Positions 46,995 to 55,724 of a DNA stretch of 64,000 bases are shown here, one piece after another. Positions within the stretch are counted from its first letter, which is position 1. Each line of letters begins with the position of its first letter. The translations under genes were made by a program, and so were the position numbers. The notes below the pieces were generated by a model, which made no database searches, was not told the origin of the DNA, and was given only the letters and a program-made list of their open reading frames with translations. The DNA is taken from the NCBI GenBank assembly GCA_963799455.1, contig CAWCXF010000008.1:1116001-1180000 (forward strand), in the 5' to 3' direction. Origin of the DNA: CAWCXF01 sp963799455 (GTDB lineage Bacteria > Pseudomonadota > Alphaproteobacteria > Rhodobacterales > Rhodobacteraceae).

Positions 46995-48179
46995 TCAGCC
47001 ATAGATGCAGTCCCGCAGGAGCCCGAGCCCGCGCTCGACCTCCCCGTAAGGCGCCACCAGCGCCACGCGGATGCGGTCCGCGCCGGGGGTCTCGCCGCCT
47101 GCCTCGGCCGCCAGGTAGCGGCCCGGCAGAACGCGCAGGCCCGCCTCGCGCCAGAGCCTCAGCGCGGCCACCTCCCCGTCCCCGCCCGGCACCGCGAGCC
47201 ACAGGAAGAAGCCCGCCGGCGGCGAGGCGTAGCCCGGCGCGCCGCCCAGGACGCGGTCGGCCAGGTCGAACTTGGCGCGGTAGAGCGCGCGCGAGGCCTC
47301 CACGTGATCCTCCTCGGACCACAGCCGGGCCGAGACGGCCTGGATCGGCCCCGGCAGAGGCGCGCCGGCGTAGGAGCGCAGCTGGCGCATCGCGGCGATG
47401 GCGCGCGGCCCGCCGGCGGCGAAGCCCGAGCGCAGCCCGGGCAGGTTCGACCGCTTCGAGAGCGAGTGGATCGCCAGCACCCGCTCGGGGTCGGCGCCCG
47501 TCTCGGCCGCCACCTCCAGGATCCCCGGCGGCGGGGCGTCGCGCCAGATCTCCGAGTAGCACTCGTCGGCGATCACCGCGAAGTCGTGCCGCTCGGCGAG
47601 GTCGAGCAGCGCGCCCCACCATCCGCGCGAGGCGACGGCGCCTTGGGGGTTCGACGGACTGCACGCGTAGGCCAGAGTCACGCGGTCGAGCGTCTCGGGC
47701 GGCAGGCCTGCGTAGTCGGGCAGATGGCCGGTCGCCTCGGTCGCCGGCACGAAGACGGGCTCGGCGCCCGAGGCCGCGGCGGCGACGGCGTAGACGCCGT
47801 AGAACGGGTTGGGGATCAGCACCGCCGGCCTCAGCCCGCGCTTCGCCTCGGGCCCGAGCGCGAGGGCCGCGTTGAAGAGCCCCTCGCGCGAGCCGTTGAG
47901 CGCGATCAGGCGATCCGTGCCCATCTCCACGCCGTAGCGCAGCGCGACCCAGGCGGCGATGGCGCCGAGCAGCTCGGGCGTGCCCTCGTTGACGGGGTAG
48001 CGCCCGAAGCCCTCCGCGTTCTTGGCCAGCACGTCCGCGACCCAATCAGGCGCCGGGTGGCGCGGCTCGCCGATGCTCATCGGCACGACCTCGCCGCCGG
48101 GCTCGTGGCCGTCGAGCAGCGCGCGCAGGCGCGGCCAGGCATAGGGCGGCAGGTGCGCGAACCGCTCGGGGTGATCCAT
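46995..48179 (-). CDS. Class I/II PLP aminotransferase (DapC-like)
   Basis: A 394-residue fold-type I aminotransferase. It has MSIGEPRHPAPDWV, SREGLFNAALALG, IPNPFYGVYAVAA, ACSPSNPQGAV, VIADECYSEIW and the PLP Lys in IHSLSKRSNLPGLRSGF. The family members next to ftsK in related bacteria are usually annotated as N-succinyldiaminopimelate or aspartate-type aminotransferases; the exact substrate is inferred, not seen. Cytosolic. Its stop lies a few bases before the ftsK start, so the two are in one transcript. Confidence 0.85.
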   Translation of the reverse strand: MDHPERFAHLPPYAWPRLRALLDGHEPGGEVVPMSIGEPRHPAPDWVADVLAKNAEGFGRYPVNEGTPELLGAIAAWVALRYGVEMGTDRLIALNGSREGLFNAALALGPEAKRGLRPAVLIPNPFYGVYAVAAAASGAEPVFVPATEATGHLPDYAGLPPETLDRVTLAYACSPSNPQGAVASRGWWGALLDLAERHDFAVIADECYSEIWRDAPPPGILEVAAETGADPERVLAIHSLSKRSNLPGLRSGFAAGGPRAIAAMRQLRSYAGAPLPGPIQAVSARLWSEEDHVEASRALYRAKFDLADRVLGGAPGYASPPAGFFLWLAVPGGDGEVAALRLWREAGLRVLPGRYLAAEAGGETPGADRIRVALVAPYGEVERGLGLLRDCIYG

Positions 48180-48444
48180 CGGGGTGCCTCTCGCCGAGGG
48201 TCTGACGCCCCCGTGCGAGGCTCACGCTAGAGGCGCGGCCGGGGCCGGACAAGCGCGGCGCGCGGCGGCCCGGCGCCCTGTGTCCTGCGGGCACGACGGG
48301 CCCGCGGGGCACGGGAGGGCGCGAGCGGCCCTCGGCGGCGGGCGCGATCCGCAGCGGCGGGCGCGCGGAGCCGCCGTCGCGCGTCGGGGCGATGGCGCCG
48401 CAGGGGCGCGCGGCCCGAGGCGCCGGGGCGCGGGGCCGGCCGCC

Positions 48445-49770
48445 CTACCCCAGCGCGGCCTCGGCGGCGGCGCCCAGGCGCAGCAGGCGCCCCTCCGACA
48501 TCGGCAGGCCGAGGAGCATGAGCCCGCAGGACGGCGCGCCGGTGGGCAGCGTGAGCCCCGCGCCGCCCATCAGGTTGCCGATCCGCGCGTTGCGCAGCGC
48601 CAGCAGGTTCTGGGCCACGTAGTAGTCGGAGTCCGAGGCCAGCCGCTCGGCCGAGGGCGGCAGGATCGCGGCGGTGGGCGCGATCACGGCGTCGTGGCCC
48701 GAGATGGCCTCGGCCCAGGCCGCGCGGTGGCGCATGAGCGCCCGGCGCGCGTCGATGTGGTCGGAGGCCTTCAGCTCGCGCCCGGCCGACAGGCGCCTCT
48801 CGATCTCGTGGTAGAGCACGCCGGGCGAGGCCTCGATGCGCTCGCGCCAGATGGCGTAGGCCTCGCCCGCGTAGAGCGTGACCGAGAGCGCCGCGGCCTC
48901 CGTCACCGCCGGCACGTCGAGGCGCGTGATCCTCGCCCCCGCCCGCGCCAGCCGGTCCACGGCCGAGGCGAAGGCGCGGGCCGGGGCGGGGTCGAGGTCG
49001 TCCATCGCCACCGTCTCCAGCACGGCGAGACGCGCGCCCCTCAGCGTGGCGCCGCCGAGGTCGGCCGGGCGCGCGCCCTCGAGCAGCGCCAGCACGAGCG
49101 CGGCGTCCTCCACCGTCCGCGTCAGCGGCCCCACCGTGTCGAGCGTCTCGACCAGCGGCACGACGCCCTCGTTCGAGAGCCGCCCATGGGTCGTCTTGAG
49201 GCCCACGAGGTCGCCCCAGGCGGCCGGCACGCGCACGCTGCCGCCGGTGTCCGAGCCGATGGCGGCGGGCGCGAGCCCGAAGGCCACCGAGGCCGCGGCG
49301 CCCGAGGACGAGCCGCCCGGCACGGCGCCGGGATCGTTGACGTTGGGCGGCGTCGCGGTCATCGGGTTGAGGCCGAGCCCCGAGAAGGCCAGCTCGCTCA
49401 TGTGCGTCTTGCCGAGGCAGACCGAGCCGCCCGCCGTCGCGGTGGCGAGCACCTTCGCGTCGCGCGAGGGGGTCCGGCCGGCGAGCAGCTTCGAGCCCGC
49501 CTCGGTCGGCACGCCGCCCGTGTCGAACAGATCCTTCCACGACAGCGGCACCCCGTCGAGCGGCCCGCGCCTGACGCCCATGCGCGCGCGCGCCCTCGCG
49601 GCCCGGGCCTCGGCGAGCGCGCGCGCCTCGGTCAGCCGCGCGTAGATGCGGCCGCCGTGCTCGTGCGCCCGGATGGCCTCGATCATGGCTTCGACGAGCG
49701 CCACGGGGTCCGCCGCGCCCGCCTCGATCGCCCGGCCGAGATCGGCCGCCGTCCTGCCCTGCCAGTCCAT
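48445..49770 (-). CDS. Amidase-signature family hydrolase
   Basis: A 441-residue enzyme of the amidase signature group. The catalytic Lys is in VPLSWKDLFDTGG, the cis-Ser in VPGGSSSGAAASVAFG and the nucleophilic Ser in AIGSDTGGSVRVPAAW. The rest (SNEGVVPLVETLDTVGPLTRT) is typical of members near GatA. It is not the GatA gene by context, so the substrate is unknown. The ATG at 49770 has GGAGGCG upstream. The frame is intact. It lies upstream of the aminotransferase-ftsK-lolA group on the same strand, with a 265-bp spacer. Confidence 0.85.
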   Translation of the reverse strand: MDWQGRTAADLGRAIEAGAADPVALVEAMIEAIRAHEHGGRIYARLTEARALAEARAARARARMGVRRGPLDGVPLSWKDLFDTGGVPTEAGSKLLAGRTPSRDAKVLATATAGGSVCLGKTHMSELAFSGLGLNPMTATPPNVNDPGAVPGGSSSGAAASVAFGLAPAAIGSDTGGSVRVPAAWGDLVGLKTTHGRLSNEGVVPLVETLDTVGPLTRTVEDAALVLALLEGARPADLGGATLRGARLAVLETVAMDDLDPAPARAFASAVDRLARAGARITRLDVPAVTEAAALSVTLYAGEAYAIWRERIEASPGVLYHEIERRLSAGRELKASDHIDARRALMRHRAAWAEAISGHDAVIAPTAAILPPSAERLASDSDYYVAQNLLALRNARIGNLMGGAGLTLPTGAPSCGLMLLGLPMSEGRLLRLGAAAEAALG

Positions 49771-50371
49771 GTCGCCTCCGGTGCCGCCTCCGAAGGGGTT
49801 AGCGGCCGCGGGCGGCAGGGACAATGGCGCGGGCCGGCCGGGGCCCGACGGCGGCGAGGAGGACCGCCTCGCGGCGTGCTCGATCGGCACGGGAGGGGCG
49901 GCGGAGCCGATCCCATGCCGGTCGTCGAAGGCCTCGAAGAAGGCTCGCGCGACGGGGAGGCAGGCCCCCGGGACGAGGCCCGCGATCCGGGCGGGGCCCA
50001 CGCGCGCGCATCGCGACGGGGTCCGTGCGCCCAGCGGGAACGCCACCCTGCAGGCCCCTTCGGAGGCGCGGGCCAGCCAAGCCCCCGAGCGCGCGCGACG
50101 ACGACCGCGCGACCGCTCGTCGAGCCGGTCGCGCGGCAGGGCGGACCGTTCGGGCGTCGAAGGCGCATCCGGCCGCGGCCACGACCTCGGCGCGCGCACC
50201 CGCGACTCTGCGCGCGCACCCGCGACTCTGCGCGCGCACCCGCGGGGCCCGCGACCGGACCGAGCCGCGAGGGGTCGGCGGATGGCCATTCGGCCGTCGT
50301 CCGGATGGCGGCCCCGATCCTCTCTCCCGCGCCGCATGGACAAGCCCCGCGCCCTGGGCATAGTCGGCGCC
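49771..50371. other. Divergent spacer with a 20-bp repeat
   Basis: The spacer between the amidase and the UbiH-type gene. A 20-bp unit (CGCGCGCACCCGCGACTCTG) is tandemly repeated almost three times at 50189-50243. Promoters for both genes must lie here. No gene is recognised. Confidence 0.5.
50189..50243. repeat. 20-bp tandem repeat
   Basis: Two full copies and most of a third of CGCGCGCACCCGCGACTCTG in noncoding DNA. Confidence 0.9.
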
Positions 50372-51583
50372 ATGGACGCCGACGTCATCATCGTGGGGGG
50401 CGGGCTCAACGGCGGCGCCCTGGCGCTGGCGCTGGCCGAGGGGGGCCTGACGAGCGCGCTGATCGACGCGGGCCCCGAACCCGACCCCGAGGCGCCCTTC
50501 GACGGGCGCGCCTACGCCCTCGCGCACGGCTCGATGCGGCTGCTGCGCGCGCTGGGGCTGTGGGACGACCTGGAGCCCGACGCCCAGCCCATCCTCGACA
50601 TCAAGGTCGCCGACGGGCGGCCCGGCATCGGCGCCACCTCGCCCACGCTGCACTTCGACCATGCCGAGATCGAGGAGGGGCCGATGGGTTGGATGGTCGA
50701 GGACCGCCATCTCAGGCGCGCCCTCGCCCAGGCCGTCGCCGCCGAGCCGCGGGTGAGGCGGATCGCGGGCCGCGTCGCGGCGCAGGAGGCCGGCGACGCC
50801 GCGAGCGTGACGCTGGGGTCGGGCGAGACGCTCACGGGGCGTGTGATCGCGGGCGCCGACGGGCGGCGGGGCGGCACCGCCGAGCGCGCGGGGATCGACC
50901 GTTCCGTCACCGACTACCGCCAGGCCTCGCTGACCTGCGCCGTCGAGCACGAGCGGCCGCATCGCGGCACGGCCTGGCAGCTCTTCCTGCCGGCGGGGCC
51001 GCTCGCCATCCTGCCGCTCCGCGGCGCGCGCTCGGCCGTGGTCTGGACCGAGCGGCGCGCCGAGGCCGAGCGCATCCAGGCGCTCGACCCCGAGGCCTAT
51101 CTCGACGCGCTGCGCCCGCGCTTCGGCGCCTTCCTGGGCGCCATCCGCCTCGTCGGCGAGCGCGGGCTCACGCCGCTCGGGCTGACGCTGGCCTCGCGCC
51201 TGGTGGCGCCGCGAGTGGCGCTCCTCGGGGACGCGGCGCACGGCGTGCATCCGGTGGCGGGCCAGGGGCTCAACGCCGGGCTGCGCGACGTAGCGGCCTT
51301 GGCCGAGGTGCTGACCGAGGCGCGCAGGCGCGGCCAGGATCCGGGCGAGCCTTCGGTTCTGATGGCCTATCAGCGCTGGCGGCGCTTCGACGCGGCGCTG
51401 CTCGCGGTCGCGACCGACGGGTTCAACCGGCTGTTCTCGAACGACCTGCCCGTGCTGCGCGGCCTGCGCGGGGCGGGGCTCGGCGCGGTGGCGCGCCTGC
51501 CCGCGCTCAGGCGCGCCTTCATCCGCGAGGCGGCGGGGCTGACGGGCGACCTGCCGCGCTTGATGCGCGGCCAGGCGCTCTGA
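50372..51583 (+). CDS. UbiH/UbiF/Coq6-family FAD monooxygenase
   Basis: A 403-residue flavoprotein hydroxylase of the ubiquinone-biosynthesis type. The N-terminal FAD fold is VIIVGGGLNGGALALALAEGG; GADGRRGGTAERAGI is the DG motif; RVALLGDAAHGVHPVAGQGLNAGLRD is the GD/FAD-pyrophosphate motif. Such enzymes add hydroxyl groups to the quinone ring with O2 and NADPH. Which position it hydroxylates is not decided by sequence alone. The ATG at 50372 begins MDADVII; an in-frame ATG at 50337 is possible. Confidence 0.85.
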   Translation: MDADVIIVGGGLNGGALALALAEGGLTSALIDAGPEPDPEAPFDGRAYALAHGSMRLLRALGLWDDLEPDAQPILDIKVADGRPGIGATSPTLHFDHAEIEEGPMGWMVEDRHLRRALAQAVAAEPRVRRIAGRVAAQEAGDAASVTLGSGETLTGRVIAGADGRRGGTAERAGIDRSVTDYRQASLTCAVEHERPHRGTAWQLFLPAGPLAILPLRGARSAVVWTERRAEAERIQALDPEAYLDALRPRFGAFLGAIRLVGERGLTPLGLTLASRLVAPRVALLGDAAHGVHPVAGQGLNAGLRDVAALAEVLTEARRRGQDPGEPSVLMAYQRWRRFDAALLAVATDGFNRLFSNDLPVLRGLRGAGLGAVARLPALRRAFIREAAGLTGDLPRLMRGQAL

Positions 51584-51740
51584 CCGGCAGCGGCCGGCGC
51601 GACCCGGCAGCGGCCGGCGCGACCCGGCGGCGGCCGGTGCGGCCCGGCGGCGGCCGGCGCGACCCGGCGGCGGCCGGCGCGACCCGGCGGCGGCCGGCGC
51701 GACCCGGCGGCGGCCGGCGCGACCCGGCGGCGGCCGGCGC
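51581..51740. repeat. 20-bp tandem repeat, eight copies
   Basis: Eight units of GACCCGGCGGCGGCCGGCGC, the first beginning inside the stop codon of the UbiH-type gene, followed by a partial unit. It lies in noncoding DNA and each unit is partly self-complementary (GCCGGC). Confidence 0.95.
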
Positions 51741-51953
51741 GACCCGTGGCGATGGGCGCGAGGCCCAAGGCCACGGGCACGCGCCGATGGTGATGGGCAC
51801 GACGGATGCCCCGAGCCACGTCGCGCTCCGAGGTCGTCCCCGCCGAGACGATCGCACGCGATCGCGTGATGGACGGCCATGCCGCTGGCGGTGCGACCTC
51901 CGAACCATGGCCCCCACCGGGCTGGTCCCGCCGGGCCGGCGACGGCCGTCGCC
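51741..51953. other. Spacer after the 20-bp repeat
   Basis: No gene is seen between the 20-bp repeat and the Trm112-like stop; the flanking genes are convergent. Confidence 0.4.
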
Positions 51954-52202
51954 TCAAGGATCGAGCCTGCGCGCCTCGGCCTCGAGCATGATCGGGATGC
52001 CGTCGCGCACCGGATAGGCGAGCCCGGCCTTGCGCGAGACCAGCTCCGAGCGCCCGGCGTCCCATTCGAGCCGGTCCTGCGTCGCCGGGCACACCAGCGC
52101 CTCCAGCATCCGCGGGTCGAAGCGGGGCGCCTCGTCGCCGGGCACGTCGGCTCCGCCGCCCGGCGATCCGGGCCCGCTGCCGGGCGCTCCCGGCCCGCTC
52201 AC
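51954..52202 (-). CDS. Trm112-family small protein
   Basis: An 82-residue protein of the Trm112/YcaR family, small partners of methyltransferases and other enzymes. The pattern FDPRMLEALVCPATQDRLEW, then SRKAGLAYPVRDGIPIMLEAEARRL is diagnostic. The GTG start overlaps the stop of the LON-domain gene (GTGA), giving an extra Gly/Ser/Pro-rich N-terminal stretch of about 25 residues (GAPGSGPGSPGGGADV) compared with the usual 60. Coupled with the LON-domain gene, as in related bacteria. Confidence 0.8.
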   Translation of the reverse strand: MSGPGAPGSGPGSPGGGADVPGDEAPRFDPRMLEALVCPATQDRLEWDAGRSELVSRKAGLAYPVRDGIPIMLEAEARRLDP

Positions 52203-52852
52203 TGCATGGTCTCCTCGCCCGATCCGGCGTGGAGCGCGAACTCGATCAGCGTCACCAGCGTCTCGCGCCGCGTGCTCAGGCTCGGCGCCTCCATGAGCGC
52301 CTGCTTGTCCTCGGGCGCGAAGGGGCAGAGCCACGACAGCGAGTTGATCAGCAGCTCGTCCTCGGCCTCCTTCATGCTGTCCCAGTCGGTCGAGAGGTGC
52401 CGGGACTTGAAGTAGCGCTTGAGCAGCGCCATGAAGCGGTCGCGCTCGAAGCCCTCGTCGCGCTCGGCCCCGCCGAGGTCGCGCGAGAAGCCCGTCCAGT
52501 CCACGTCGCAGCGCATGTAGGGCGAGAAGCCCTCGACCTCGCGCTGGACGCGGAAGCGCGACACGCCGGTGAGCGTGACCATGTAGCGCCCGTCCTCGGT
52601 CTCGGAGAAGCCGGTGAGCCGGCCCGCGCAGCCGATCGCGTGCAGCCGCGCGTCGGCCCCCTTGGGCACCTCGCGCGGCTGGATCATGCCGATCAGCCGC
52701 AGGTTGGACTTGAGCACGTCGTCGAGCATGGCGAGGTAGCGCGGCTCGAAGATGTGCAGCGGCAGCCGCGCGCGCGGCAGCATCAAGGCGCCCGGCAGAG
52801 GAAACATCGGGATGGTGCGCGGCAGGTCGGCGGCCCTGATCATGACCGTCAC
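52199..52852 (-). CDS. LON N-terminal (substrate-binding) domain protein
   Basis: A 217-residue stand-alone LON-SB domain protein, with no ATPase or protease part. It has TIPMFPLPGALMLPRARLPL, HIFEPRYLAMLDDVLKSN, GCAGRLTGFSETEDGRYMVT and the helical DWDSMKEAEDELLINSLSWL. Its cellular role is not established. It lies in one operon with the Trm112-like gene, and the thioredoxin-TPR and exonuclease III genes are upstream on the same strand. Confidence 0.9.
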   Translation of the reverse strand: MTVMIRAADLPRTIPMFPLPGALMLPRARLPLHIFEPRYLAMLDDVLKSNLRLIGMIQPREVPKGADARLHAIGCAGRLTGFSETEDGRYMVTLTGVSRFRVQREVEGFSPYMRCDVDWTGFSRDLGGAERDEGFERDRFMALLKRYFKSRHLSTDWDSMKEAEDELLINSLSWLCPFAPEDKQALMEAPSLSTRRETLVTLIEFALHAGSGEETMQ

Positions 52853-53160
52853 CTAGGACCGCCGCCCGTGCCGGCAATGCGGCGGGGCGTCCCGCCGCGC
52901 AGGCCGGAGCGGGGTGCTCGCGCCCCTCGGACGGAAGGGCCCCGCAGGCTGCGGCCGTCGGGCCAGGTCGTCGGGCCAGGTCGTCGGGCCAGGTCGTCGG
53001 GCCAGGTCGTCGGGCCGGCCGGGGCCGGTCGATCCGAGGCCCCCATCCGCGGAGCCCCGAAGGCCCGCGTCCCGACACCGCAGGACGCCATGGACACCGG
53101 GACGTGGCGGCACGAGCCGGCCTCGGCCGCGGACGGACCCGCGACGGCGCCGAGGCGCCC
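52853..53160. other. Spacer with a 13-bp tandem repeat
   Basis: No gene; contains the 13-bp repeat at 52957-53016. The promoter of the LON/Trm112 pair should lie here. Confidence 0.5.
52957..53016. repeat. 13-bp tandem repeat
   Basis: Four full copies and part of a fifth of GTCGGGCCAGGTC in noncoding DNA. The unit is not a multiple of three. Confidence 0.95.
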
Positions 53161-54078
53161 TCAGGCGAGGATCATCGAGCCCAGGCGCCGACGGCCGCGC
53201 AGCGCCACCGGATCCTTCGGCCCCGCGGCCTCGAAGATCGTCAGGAGCTGCGCCTTGGCGGCGCCGTCGTTCCACTCGCGGTCGCGGCGGAACAGCTCCA
53301 GCAGGTGATCGACCGCGCCCTCGGCGTCGCCCGAGGCGATGAGCGCGGTGGCGAGGTCGTAGCGCGCCTGGTGGTCGGACGCATCCTCCTCGACGCGCGC
53401 GGCGAGCTCGGCCACCGGGCCCGCGTTCGCGGCCTGCTCGGCCAGCTCCACCTGCGCGCGGGCGGCCTCGATCTCGGGCGCCCCCACCAGCTCGCGGGGC
53501 GCCGCGTCGAGCAGCTGGCGCGCATGGGCCGCCTCCCCGGCCGCCAGGTGCGCGCGCACCAGCCCGCCATAGGCCGCGGCGTTGGCCGGATCCTCCTGGG
53601 CGATGGCGGCGAAGGTCTGGGCGGCGTCCACGGCCGCGCCCTGCGCGAGCATCGCCTCCGCGGCCTCGAGCGCCTCGGCGAGCCCGCCGTCCCCCGCCAC
53701 GGCCGCCACGCGATCGACGAAGGCGTCCACCTCCGACTTCGGCAGGGCGCCCTGGAAGCCGTCCACCGGCTGGCCCTGCCAGAAGGCGTAGACGGTGGGG
53801 ATCGACTGGATGCGCAGCTGCGCGGCGATCGCCTGGTTGCGGTCCACGTCCACCTTGACCATCCGCACCCGGCCCCTCGCGCGCCGAACGGCGTCCTCCA
53901 GGAGCGGCCCGAGCGTCTTGCACGGCCCGCACCAGGTGGCCCAGAAATCGACGATGACGGGCAGCTCGCGCGAGGCCTCGACGACGTCGGCCATGAAGCT
54001 GGCCTCGGTCGCCTCGATGACCAGATCGGCGACCGGATCGGCCGCCGGGGCGGCGCCGGCGGGGTTCAGCTCGAGCAT
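53161..54078 (-). CDS. Thioredoxin-TPR protein (CnoX/YbbN-like)
   Basis: A 305-residue co-chaperone-type protein. The thioredoxin domain (residues about 20-125) contains VDFWATWCGPCKTLGPLLED with an active CGPC, and SIPTVYAFWQGQPVDGFQGA. Helical TPR repeats follow (ALEAAEAMLAQGAAVDAAQT, LRAHLAAGEAAHARQLLDAA-type units). The CnoX group joins a redox site with chaperone holdase activity. Cytosolic. It is downstream of exonuclease III on the same strand. Confidence 0.9.
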   Translation of the reverse strand: MLELNPAGAAPAADPVADLVIEATEASFMADVVEASRELPVIVDFWATWCGPCKTLGPLLEDAVRRARGRVRMVKVDVDRNQAIAAQLRIQSIPTVYAFWQGQPVDGFQGALPKSEVDAFVDRVAAVAGDGGLAEALEAAEAMLAQGAAVDAAQTFAAIAQEDPANAAAYGGLVRAHLAAGEAAHARQLLDAAPRELVGAPEIEAARAQVELAEQAANAGPVAELAARVEEDASDHQARYDLATALIASGDAEGAVDHLLELFRRDREWNDGAAKAQLLTIFEAAGPKDPVALRGRRRLGSMILA

Positions 54079-54177
54079 GGGACTCTCCCTCGTGGTCGGC
54101 CGCGAAGGCGCGATGCGCCGGGGCGTGAGGGCCGTATATGCGCGCTGGCGTGGGTGACGCCAAGGGCGGCGCGCCGC

Positions 54178-54966
54178 TCAGAGGTCGAAGGAGGCCAGCA
54201 CCGGCGCGTGGTCCGAGCCGCGCGCCCAGCCGCGCACGTGCTTGAGCACCCGGCTCGAATGCGCGGCGCCCGCGATGTCGGCGCTGGCCCAGACGTGGTC
54301 GAGCCGGCGCCCGCGGTCGGACGCCTCCCAGTCGCGCGCGCGGTAGGACCACCAGGAGTAGAGCGGCCCCGAGGGGATGTCGGCGCGCGTCACGTCGGCC
54401 CATCCGCCCGCCTCCTGCGCGTCCGTCAGCGCCTCGACCTCGATCGGAGTGTGGCTGACCACGCCGAGGAGCTGGCGGTGCGACCACACGTCGTCCTCGC
54501 GCGGCGCGACGTTGAGGTCGCCCACGAGCACCGCGCGCTCGGGCCGCTCGGCGCGGAAGCGGTCGCGCAGCTCCGACAGGAAGTCGAGCTTGTGGGCGAA
54601 CTTGTCGTTCGCCTCGCGGTCGGGCACGTCCCCGCCCGCCGGCACGTAGAGGTTGTGGACGACGAGCCCGTCCGGCAGCCTCGCCGCGACGTGGCGCGCG
54701 TCGCCCCGGGCGCAGAAGTCGAGCTGGCCCGCGTCCGTGAGCGGCAGCCGCGACACGATCGCCACGCCGTTGTAGCCCTTCTGGCCGCGCGCCACGACGT
54801 GGGGGTAGCCCATCGCGGCGAAGCGCTCGCGCGGGATGAGGTCGACGGGCGCCTTGCACTCCTGGAGGCAGAGCACGTCCGGGGCGGCCTCGGCGAGCAG
54901 GTCGCACACGAGCCCCTCGCGCAGGCGCACGGAGTTGACGTTCCAGGTGGCGAGGGTGAGGGGCAT
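54178..54966 (-). CDS. xth: Exodeoxyribonuclease III
   Basis: A 262-residue AP endonuclease/3'-exonuclease of base excision repair. It shows TLATWNVNSVR, VLCLQECKAP (metal Glu), NLYVPAGGDV, LVGDLNVAPRE (catalytic Asp/Asn), SWWSYRARDWE, RLDHVWAS and the final GSDHAPVLASF (catalytic His). The ATG at 54966 begins MPLTLATWNV. It is divergent from the signal-peptide protein at 55142. Confidence 0.95.
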   Translation of the reverse strand: MPLTLATWNVNSVRLREGLVCDLLAEAAPDVLCLQECKAPVDLIPRERFAAMGYPHVVARGQKGYNGVAIVSRLPLTDAGQLDFCARGDARHVAARLPDGLVVHNLYVPAGGDVPDREANDKFAHKLDFLSELRDRFRAERPERAVLVGDLNVAPREDDVWSHRQLLGVVSHTPIEVEALTDAQEAGGWADVTRADIPSGPLYSWWSYRARDWEASDRGRRLDHVWASADIAGAAHSSRVLKHVRGWARGSDHAPVLASFDL

Positions 54967-55141
54967 GGGCGGAGCGGAGCATCTCGCGCGCGCGCCGGCA
55001 AGCGGCTCCCCACGCTCCGCCGCTGGGTGTCGCCCGATCCCCTCGGACGGATCCGGGGCGCGCGCGCAGCAACCCCGGCCCGGTCTTGCCGCGGCGCCGG
55101 GCGCGTGAGATGGCCCGCGGCAGTCGCAGGGGAGGCGAGCC

Positions 55142-55654
55142 ATGACCCAGGCCACCACGTCGAGAGCGCTGCTGATCGCGGCCCTGGCCGTCGGCGGCAC
55201 CGCCGCCGCGGCGCAGGGGACCGGGTCGATGGAGGTCAGGCTCGGCGGCGAGGACCGAACCTTCGTGATCCTCCCCGAGGAGGACGGGACGGGCATCGAG
55301 GGCGGCCCCGGCGCGCGCGCGGTGGCGCTGGTCGCTGCACCCGACGACACGGACGCGCTCGGCCCCGAGGAGGGGGACGAGGTGGCGCGGCTGACCGTGG
55401 CCTTCACGATCCAAGGCATGGGCTCGGACGTGGCGGTGACCGAGCCGCGGATCGCCTTCGCGGACGGCGCAGGCGGCCGCTTCGCCGCGGCCGAAGGCAT
55501 GACCGCCGCCGTCACGGTGAGCTCCCTCACCGAAATCGGCGAGACCTTCGTGCTGACCGGGGAATTCTCCTCGGAGCTGGCCCCCGAGGGCGAGGGCGAG
55601 GGGGAGGGCTTGGGCGTCTCGGGCAGCTTCCAGGCGACGATCGAGGACGATTGA
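55142..55654 (+). CDS. Secreted protein of unknown function
   Basis: A 170-residue protein with a clear signal peptide (ALLIAALAVGGTAAAAQ). The mature part is acidic with beta-type patterning (GSMEVRLGGEDRTFVILPEE, VTEPRIAFADGAGGRF, ETFVLTGEFSSELAP) and ends in an EGEGEGEG run and FQATIEDD. No Cys, no catalytic motif I recognise. A GGGGAGG-like site precedes the ATG. Probably periplasmic; orthologues near xth in relatives would support it. Confidence 0.7.
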   Translation: MTQATTSRALLIAALAVGGTAAAAQGTGSMEVRLGGEDRTFVILPEEDGTGIEGGPGARAVALVAAPDDTDALGPEEGDEVARLTVAFTIQGMGSDVAVTEPRIAFADGAGGRFAAAEGMTAAVTVSSLTEIGETFVLTGEFSSELAPEGEGEGEGLGVSGSFQATIEDD

Positions 55655-55724
55655 GCCCGGGCGCAGGGTGCGAGCCCCGAGGCGCGAAGCGGGGCAGCGC
55701 GCGGGCGGCGTGCCCTCCCCCGCC

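Noticed and set aside
51581..51740. Possible CRISPR array
   Set aside because: The 20-bp units are directly adjacent with no unique spacers, so this is a simple tandem repeat.
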